Shown here: positions 6,496 through 11,411 of the stretch, piece after piece | Numbering within the stretch: the stretch's first letter is position 1 | Layout: every line of letters starts with the position of its first letter | Assembly: GCA_021286925.1 (NCBI GenBank) | Contig: JAJTBL010000029.1 | Coordinates: forward strand, 1 to 11,411 | Reading direction: 5' to 3' | DNA from: Spirochaetia bacterium | Lineage (GTDB): Bacteria > Spirochaetota > Spirochaetia > Treponematales > Rectinemataceae | DNA: 11,411 nt | The notes under the pieces: generated by a model | Databases searched by the model: none | Seen by the model: the letters and a program-made list of their open reading frames with translations, nothing else | What the model was told of the DNA's origin: nothing | Program-made: the position numbers and the translations under genes

Positions 6496-7426
6496 GAGAG
6501 CCTCCTTGTTTCCAGAGCGGTGTCGGGAAACTGCCATTTCGTGTCAGAGCTGCCAAATTCGATTGAACCTCGGGCAGATCATCAGGATTCGTGAGTCCGA
6601 AACAGGCATCCTCAACCGGAAGCGCTTTCACGGCCACAGCTCCGCCCTCCAGCATCGAGCGTATTATATATGGAAGAAAAAATTCGTTTTTCGCCCAGTT
6701 CGATTCATCGGCAATAAACTCGGCGAAAAGCGCTTGTGCATAAGAAAAAACAGCAGGGGTCAGCCCCCAGAGGTTCATCGAAACGGGTGAGTCAGGGGCG
6801 AGCGTCCGCTCTATTCCGTCGGCATCTACCGAGACTATGCGCCTATTTTTCTGCAGAACCTTCGTATGCTCGACTATTTCCTTGAGCATGCCGGATGAGT
6901 CAAGACCGCAGACAGCCCGCGAAACACTGCCATTCCGAGATAAAACCCGGCTAAGCTGGTAAACCGGCAGGCAGAAGATATCCTTTTTACCGCGCCGCAG
7001 AAATTCAGCAGTAACCTTGAAAGCCTCAGCTCCATAGAAATCATCAGCGTTGATGGTTGCGAAAGGGCTGCCGGCAAGAAATTCCCGCGCACAGAGCAGT
7101 GCATGCCCCGTTCCCCAGGGTTTTATTCGACCTTGAGAAGCCAGAAAAGCAATAAGCTTGCCTTTTGCCGGCTCAGGCACGCCAGCCAGCGCATCCTGAT
7201 AGGCAAATTCGTATTCCAGATTCGGAGGCAGCCTTTCAGCGACAAGCTTCCTGAAATCCGCTTCCATTTCGCGCTTTATCAGAAAGACCGCCTGGGAAAA
7301 ACCTGCCTTGCGCGCATTGTAAAGGTTGAATTCCAGCAATGTTTCGCCCGCCGGTCCGACCGGCGCCATCTGTTTTATACCGCCGAAGCGAGACCCCATA
7401 CCCGCTGCAAGCACCAGCAACTTCAT
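6488..7426 (-). CDS. Sugar-1-phosphate nucleotidyltransferase (NTP_transferase family)
   Basis: This 312-residue cytoplasmic enzyme has the N-terminal signature LAAGMGSRFGGIKQMAPVGP (6-25), which grips the nucleotide triphosphate, with Lys18 of the G-x-x-K-x element. Further family elements are PWGTGHALLCA (103-113) and INADDFYG (125-132), where the Asp pair at 128-129 binds metal. LWGLTP (about 228-233) lines the sugar site. Such enzymes make NDP-sugars from an NTP and a sugar-1-phosphate. The substrate is not determined: the profile is that of stand-alone bacterial nucleotidyltransferases, not RmlA or GalU with their own signatures. It is followed with an 8-nt overlap by a GlmU-like beta-helix gene, so UDP-GlcNAc or another amino sugar is plausible. 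The start at 7426 is obligatory: the next Met (residue 10) would remove half the nucleotide loop. Upstream only GGAG two bases from ATG is seen, which would lie outside the predicted transcript. Confidence 0.87.
   Translation of the reverse strand: MKLLVLAAGMGSRFGGIKQMAPVGPAGETLLEFNLYNARKAGFSQAVFLIKREMEADFRKLVAERLPPNLEYEFAYQDALAGVPEPAKGKLIAFLASQGRIKPWGTGHALLCAREFLAGSPFATINADDFYGAEAFKVTAEFLRRGKKDIFCLPVYQLSRVLSRNGSVSRAVCGLDSSGMLKEIVEHTKVLQKNRRIVSVDADGIERTLAPDSPVSMNLWGLTPAVFSYAQALFAEFIADESNWAKNEFFLPYIIRSMLEGGAVAVKALPVEDACFGLTNPDDLPEVQSNLAALTRNGSFPTPLWKQGGSHA
6501..6507 (-). promoter_or_regulatory. Strong ribosome binding site that sets the beta-helix gene start
   Basis: Read on the minus strand, AAGGAGG lies five bases before the ATG at 6495, within the last codons of the nucleotidyltransferase. 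It decides for the shorter frame. Confidence 0.75.
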
Positions 7427-7432
7427 GGCTCC

Positions 7433-7460
7433 ACTATACGCCGGCAGAGAAAATCGTCAA
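7433..7460 (-). promoter_or_regulatory. Strong sigma70-type promoter giving a leaderless or near-leaderless mRNA
   Basis: Read on the minus strand there is TTGACG (7460-7455), a 16-base spacer and TATAGT (7438-7433). Five of six bases match consensus in each box, the best match in the window. Only the six bases GGAGCC separate the -10 from the ATG of the nucleotidyltransferase at 7426, so a normal start point would fall on or next to the A of the start codon. Confidence 0.6.
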
Positions 7461-7536
7461 GGGCAGAAACGCGGAACATCGGCTGCGGCATTCGCTAAAA
7501 TTATTCCGATTCATTCTGCATATTCATGCGGGGATA

Positions 7537-7550
7537 TTGAAATATTTCAA
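7537..7550. promoter_or_regulatory. Perfect 14-bp palindrome, candidate operator for nifJ (Rex-like)
   Basis: TTGAAATATTTCAA is a perfect inverted repeat that covers the predicted -35 of nifJ, a position where a bound repressor would block polymerase. Extended to 7535-7552 it matches the Rex-type consensus TTGTGAAATATTTCACAA at 15 of 18 positions, but the mismatches hit the outer G and C that Rex sites usually keep. Palindrome and location are seen; the factor is inferred. Confidence 0.45.
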
Positions 7551-7565
7551 AATAGGGTTTAGGAT
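7537..7565 (+). promoter_or_regulatory. Candidate sigma70-type promoter for nifJ
   Basis: TTGAAA (7537-7542), a 17-base spacer and TAGGAT (7560-7565) place a start near 7572, with a leader of about 124 nt before the nifJ ATG. The -10 is only moderate. An alternative -10, TATGAT at 7628-7633, has no good -35, and would shorten the leader to about 55 nt. Confidence 0.4.
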
Positions 7566-7596
7566 TATTCAGCCCAAACAGGCTTCCTTTTGCCAA

Positions 7597-7627
7597 ATCA
7601 AACGTGTAGCATCAAACTTTTTCAAAC
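7597..7627 (+). repeat. Three short direct repeats (TCAAAC) in the nifJ leader region
   Basis: ATCAAAC at 7597-7603, ATCAAAC at 7611-7617 and TTCAAAC at 7621-7627 share TCAAAC, with starts 14 and 10 bases apart. They sit just before the alternative -10 TATGAT. They could be binding sites or chance in AT-rich DNA. Confidence 0.3.
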
Positions 7628-7695
7628 TATGATCTGGGAAAAGGTACACGCCTGCGCAAGCAATTTTATCCCAATCCTCATAAAAGGAACTATCA

Positions 7696-10600
7696 ATGGC
7701 TGATTCCAAGAAAATGGTCATGGTTGACGGGAACGCGGCGGCGGCGTATGTAGCCCACGCCTGTTCTGAGGTAATCGCAATTTACCCGATCACGCCATCC
7801 TCTCCGATGGGCGAACTTTCTGATGAATTTTCTTCGATGGGCAAGAAAAACCTCTGGGGAACGGTCCCGCAGGTTGTCGAGATGCAGTCCGAAGCAGGAG
7901 CCGCCGGCGCAGTCCATGGCGCGCTGACAACCGGAGCCCTTTCCACTACCTTCACGGCATCACAGGGTCTGCTCCTCATGATTCCGAACATGTTCAAAAT
8001 TGCCGGTGAAGCGACTTCTACCGTCTTCCACATCGCAGCCCGCGCCGTTGCAGCCCAGGCTCTCTCTATTTTCGGCGATCACCAGGACGTCATGGCCGCC
8101 CGCCAGACCGGCTGGGCCCTGCTGGCTTCCAACAATGTTCAGGAAGTCATGGATATGGCCCTGGTTGCCCACTCCGCAACCCTGAAAACCCGCGTCCCCT
8201 TCCTCCACTTCTTCGACGGATTCAGAACCTCCCATGAAGTTCAGAAAATCGAAGAAATCCCGTTCGAAACCATGAAGAAGATGATCCCGGAAGATCTGGT
8301 CCGCGCTCATCGCTCACGCGGTCTTTCCCCTGAACATCCTGAAATCCGCGGCACCAGCCAGAACCCCGATGTCTACTTTGCCGGCCGCGAAGCAGTCAAC
8401 AAATTCTACGCTGCTACCCCTGCGATTGTTGAAGAAACCATGAACCAGTTTGCCCAGCTGACCGGCAGGGCTTACAAGCTGTTCGAATATGTCGGCGCTC
8501 CCGATGCTGAACGAATCATCATCGTCATGGGTTCAGGCGCTGATACTGTCGATGAAACTGTCACCTATCTCGCCTCAAAGGGTGAAAAAGTCGGCGCTGT
8601 CAAAGTCCGCCTCTTCCGCCCCTTCTCAGTCGAGCACTTTATCAAGGCGATCCCGGCGACCGTCAAATCCATCGCGGTACTTGACCGGACCAAAGAACCT
8701 GGCTCAATCGGCGAACCCCTGTACGAAGATGTCCGCACCGCCATCGGCGAAGCGATGGGCAGCGGCAAATCGCATTTCAAAGGCTGGCCGACTGTCGTCG
8801 GCGGCCGCTACGGTCTCGGCTCATTCGAGTTTACCCCGGCCATGGTCAAGAGCGTCCTGGACAACCTTGCTCAGGCTGAACCCAAAAATCACTTTACCGT
8901 CGGTATCGTCGATGACGTCACCTTCACCAGTCTTCCGTATGATGAGAATTTCCACCTTCCAGCAGAAGGTGTCGTGGAATGCCTCTTCTACGGTCTTGGC
9001 TCAGACGGAACGGTCGGCGCGAACAAGAACTCCATCAAGATTATCGGTGACGAGACATCCAACTCAGCCCAGGGCTATTTTGTCTACGACTCGAAGAAGG
9101 CCGGAACCTACACCATCAGCCATCTCCGCTTCGGCCCGAAACTGATCAAGAAACCCTATCTGATCACAAAGGCCGATTTTATCGCCTGCCACAAGTTCTC
9201 CTTCCTCGAGAAGCTGGACATGCTGGTCAATGCCAAGGAGGGCGGTACTTTCCTGCTGAACTCCCCCTATCCTGCCAACAAAGTATGGGACGAGCTTCCG
9301 CTGGAAGTGCAGAATCACATCATCAATAAAAAGCTGAAGTTCTACGTCATTGACGCCATGGCTATCGCTGAAAAAGCAGGCATGGGCACCAGAATCAATA
9401 CCATCATGCAGACGGCATTCTTCAAGATTTCCGGCGTCCTGCCCACCGATGAGGCCATCAGGCTGATCAAGAAGTACACTGAAAAGACCTATCACCGAAA
9501 AGGTGCTGATGTTGTCGCGAAAAACCTGGCCGCCATCGATCTTGCGCTCAATGCAACCGAAGAAGTCAAGGTTGGCAAGGCTGATTCCAAACTCAGAATC
9601 CTGCCGCCGGTTCCCGCCAACGCTCCGGCATTTGTGCGCGAAACCCTGGGCGAGATCATCGCGGCTCGCGGTGACAAGATCCCCGTTTCAAAACTGCCTG
9701 AAGATGGGACCTTCCCAACCGGAACCACCCAGTTCGAAAAGCGCAATATCGCTGAAAAAATCCCGGTCTGGAATCCTGAAATCTGTATTCAGTGCGGCAA
9801 CTGCACCATGGTCTGCCCGCATGCTGTTATCAGACTCAAGGCGTATGAGCCGAAATATCTCGAAAAGGCTCCCAAGACCTTCAAGAGCGCTGATGGAAAA
9901 GGCAAGGAGCTTGCCGGTCTCAAGGCGACACTCCAGATCGCTCCGGAAGACTGCACCGGCTGCGGCGCCTGCGTGAATATCTGCCCTGTCAATGACAAGG
10001 CGGTTCCCGGCCGCAAGGCAATCAATCTCGAACCCCAGCTTCCTCTCCGCGAAACCGAAAAAGAGAATTGGGAGTACTTCCTCTCCATTCCTGACACACC
10101 AGCCAAATATCTCAACCTCAACCTGCCCAAGGGTATCGGCATGAAGCGCCCGCTCTTCGAGTTCTCCGGCGCCTGCGCCGGCTGCGGCGAAACTCCGTAT
10201 GTCAAGCTCATGAGCCAGCTCTTCGGCGACCGCGCTGTCATCGCGAACGCGACAGGATGTTCTTCCATCTATGGCGGAAACCTCCCCACCACGCCCTACA
10301 CCAAGCGAGACGACGGACGCGGCCCCGCCTGGTCCAACAGCCTCTTTGAGGATGCTGCCGAATTCGGCATGGGCATGCGCCTCACCGTTGACAAGCAGAC
10401 CGAATATGCCCGTGAAATCCTCGCCTCCGTCAAGGGGAAAGGTGTCGATGCCGCGCTTGCTGACCGTCTCCTCAACAACCCAATGGAATCGGATGAAGAT
10501 GTTGAAGTTCAGCGGGCTGCTGTCGCAGAACTCAAGAAAGCTCTCGCCAACAATAATGAAGAGTGGGCAAAAGAGCTCGTCAATGTCAGCGAAAGCCTGA

Positions 10601-11256
10601 TCAAAAAATCAGTCTGGATCCTGGGCGGCGATGGATGGGCTTATGACATCGGTTTCGGCGGCCTCGACCACGTCATTGCCTCCGGCAAGAACGTCAACCT
10701 CCTGGTTCTGGATACCGAAGTCTATTCCAACACCGGCGGCCAGGCGTCCAAGTCCACCCCGATCGGCGCGATTGCGAAATTTGCCACATCCGGCAAAGAG
10801 ACTATGAAGAAAGACCTGGGCATGATCGCGATGAGCTACGGCTATGTCTACGTTGCGCAGATTGCCATGGGTGCCAACATGTCACAGACCATCAAAGCTT
10901 TCCGCGAAGCTGAAAGCTATGACGGCCCCTCGATCATCATCGCCTACTCGCACTGCATTAACCAGGGTATCGATATGATGAAAGGCATGAATCAGCAGAA
11001 AATCGCGGTTGAAAGCGGAGTTTGGCCGCTGTATCGCTACGACCCGCGGCTCAAGGCTGAAGGCAAGAACCCCTTCCAGCTCGATTCCAAAGAGCCGGAT
11101 TTCAGCAAGCTTGACACCTATATGTACGCCGAAGTTCGGTTCAAATCACTCCGCGACGCCAACCCGGAACGCGCAAAAATGCTGCTTGAAAAACAGCGAG
11201 TCCTGATCGAGCGCCGGTATAAAGAATACCGCTATATCGCTGACAGGCCGTTCTAA
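7696..11256 (+). CDS. nifJ: Pyruvate:ferredoxin (flavodoxin) oxidoreductase, single-chain
   Basis: This is a complete 1186-residue PFOR, the usual size for the one-chain homodimeric form (about 1170-1230). It converts pyruvate and CoA to acetyl-CoA and CO2 and reduces ferredoxin in the cytoplasm. In order: the N-terminal domain with YPITPSS (30-36), whose Thr33 faces pyruvate, and the TASQGLLLM loop; the CoA-side transketolase C-like domain; a two-cluster ferredoxin domain with CIQCGNCTMVCP (Cys697, 700, 703, 707) and CTGCGACVNICP (Cys753, 756, 759, 763); and the thiamine-diphosphate domain with GACAGCGE (Cys827, Cys830), ATGCSS (Cys855), GGDGWAYDIG (977-986) and the NTGGQ loop. Cys1087 in YSHCINQG completes the proximal cluster. 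The start has AGGA seven bases upstream. It is transcribed alone, divergent from the nucleotidyltransferase, and ends at a strong terminator. All expected ligands are present and I see no truncation or frameshift. Confidence 0.98.
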   Translation: MADSKKMVMVDGNAAAAYVAHACSEVIAIYPITPSSPMGELSDEFSSMGKKNLWGTVPQVVEMQSEAGAAGAVHGALTTGALSTTFTASQGLLLMIPNMFKIAGEATSTVFHIAARAVAAQALSIFGDHQDVMAARQTGWALLASNNVQEVMDMALVAHSATLKTRVPFLHFFDGFRTSHEVQKIEEIPFETMKKMIPEDLVRAHRSRGLSPEHPEIRGTSQNPDVYFAGREAVNKFYAATPAIVEETMNQFAQLTGRAYKLFEYVGAPDAERIIIVMGSGADTVDETVTYLASKGEKVGAVKVRLFRPFSVEHFIKAIPATVKSIAVLDRTKEPGSIGEPLYEDVRTAIGEAMGSGKSHFKGWPTVVGGRYGLGSFEFTPAMVKSVLDNLAQAEPKNHFTVGIVDDVTFTSLPYDENFHLPAEGVVECLFYGLGSDGTVGANKNSIKIIGDETSNSAQGYFVYDSKKAGTYTISHLRFGPKLIKKPYLITKADFIACHKFSFLEKLDMLVNAKEGGTFLLNSPYPANKVWDELPLEVQNHIINKKLKFYVIDAMAIAEKAGMGTRINTIMQTAFFKISGVLPTDEAIRLIKKYTEKTYHRKGADVVAKNLAAIDLALNATEEVKVGKADSKLRILPPVPANAPAFVRETLGEIIAARGDKIPVSKLPEDGTFPTGTTQFEKRNIAEKIPVWNPEICIQCGNCTMVCPHAVIRLKAYEPKYLEKAPKTFKSADGKGKELAGLKATLQIAPEDCTGCGACVNICPVNDKAVPGRKAINLEPQLPLRETEKENWEYFLSIPDTPAKYLNLNLPKGIGMKRPLFEFSGACAGCGETPYVKLMSQLFGDRAVIANATGCSSIYGGNLPTTPYTKRDDGRGPAWSNSLFEDAAEFGMGMRLTVDKQTEYAREILASVKGKGVDAALADRLLNNPMESDEDVEVQRAAVAELKKALANNNEEWAKELVNVSESLIKKSVWILGGDGWAYDIGFGGLDHVIASGKNVNLLVLDTEVYSNTGGQASKSTPIGAIAKFATSGKETMKKDLGMIAMSYGYVYVAQIAMGANMSQTIKAFREAESYDGPSIIIAYSHCINQGIDMMKGMNQQKIAVESGVWPLYRYDPRLKAEGKNPFQLDSKEPDFSKLDTYMYAEVRFKSLRDANPERAKMLLEKQRVLIERRYKEYRYIADRPF

Positions 11257-11281
11257 GATTTAAATCGAAGAATAAAATGCC

Positions 11282-11315
11282 AAAGCGGGCTGGATTTTCC
11301 AGCCCGCTTTTTATT
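11282..11315 (+). terminator. Rho-independent terminator of nifJ
   Basis: A 13-bp perfect stem (11282-11294 pairing with 11298-11310) of core AAAGCGGGCTGGA closes on a three-base TTT loop. It is followed by a T-rich tail (TTTTT, A, TTT). It begins 26 nt after the nifJ stop codon. The A-rich left arm could also make it work on the minus strand. Confidence 0.9.
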
Positions 11316-11345
11316 TCCCTGTGCCGGGGTTGGCGTGAAGCCGGC

Positions 11346-11374
11346 TTGACGAGTCAGCTATTGTCCGGTATTTT
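11346..11374 (+). promoter_or_regulatory. Candidate sigma70-type promoter reading out of the window
   Basis: TTGACG (11346-11351), a 17-base spacer and TATTTT (11369-11374) would start transcription near 11381, rightward. It follows the nifJ terminator directly, so it probably serves the next gene, whose start is beyond the window. Nothing coding is seen in 11316-11411. Confidence 0.45.
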
Positions 11375-11411
11375 TATCCAATCTTGAAAGCAAAAATAAC
11401 GAATTTCAAAT

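Noticed and set aside
8489..9145. Open frame of 218 codons in another plus-strand frame inside nifJ
   Set aside because: It is Ser/Arg/Pro-rich, typical of a frame-shifted reading of a codon-biased gene; nifJ is intact across it.
11257..11275. ATTTAAAT palindrome right after the nifJ stop codon
   Set aside because: An eight-base AT palindrome is expected by chance, and it does not touch the terminator stem.

Overview
The window looks like a chromosomal metabolic region of an anaerobic bacterium with moderate GC (roughly half, by eye). The taxonomic guess is a spirochaete of the Treponema group. It rests on the exported TPR protein, whose C-terminal half resembles spirochaetal TPR proteins, and on the pairing of NfnAB with a one-chain pyruvate:ferredoxin oxidoreductase. 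That guess is inference at about even odds. I see no mobile element, CRISPR array, tRNA, rRNA or defence locus.

Layout. (1) 1-258, plus strand: the C-terminal end of an amidohydrolase of the MTA/SAH deaminase (MtaD/SsnA/TrzA) group, cut by the window edge. (2) 4820-275, minus strand: a probable four-gene operon in the order nfnA, nfnB, exported TPR protein, M20D amidohydrolase (AbgB-like). nfnA and nfnB overlap by an ATGA; the other gaps are 48 and 41 nt. A sigma70-type promoter lies just upstream of nfnA. (3) 4960-5745, plus strand: a nucleoside phosphorylase of the PNP/UDP family, divergent from nfnA. (4) 7426-5767, minus strand: a two-gene unit of a sugar-1-phosphate nucleotidyltransferase and a left-handed beta-helix protein, overlapping by 8 nt. 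Its best promoter is placed so that the mRNA would be leaderless or nearly so. (5) 7696-11256, plus strand: nifJ, a complete 1186-residue pyruvate:ferredoxin oxidoreductase with its own promoter region, which contains a perfect 14-bp palindrome over the predicted -35, and a strong intrinsic terminator. (6) 11316-11411: no gene, but a good promoter candidate firing rightward out of the window.

How the genes fit together. PFOR oxidises pyruvate to acetyl-CoA and reduces ferredoxin. NfnAB uses reduced ferredoxin plus NADH to make NADPH by flavin-based electron bifurcation. The window therefore holds a fermentative redox module that links pyruvate oxidation to NADPH supply. The nucleotidyltransferase/beta-helix pair looks like GlmU split over two genes and probably activates or modifies a sugar phosphate for the envelope. 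The amidohydrolase, phosphorylase and M20D enzyme are nucleoside or amide salvage functions. No stretch over 300 bases lacks a gene; the longest intergenic region (7427-7695, 269 nt) is regulatory.

Several start codons were moved inward from the longest open frame because a clear Shine-Dalgarno sequence and family alignment favour the internal Met.
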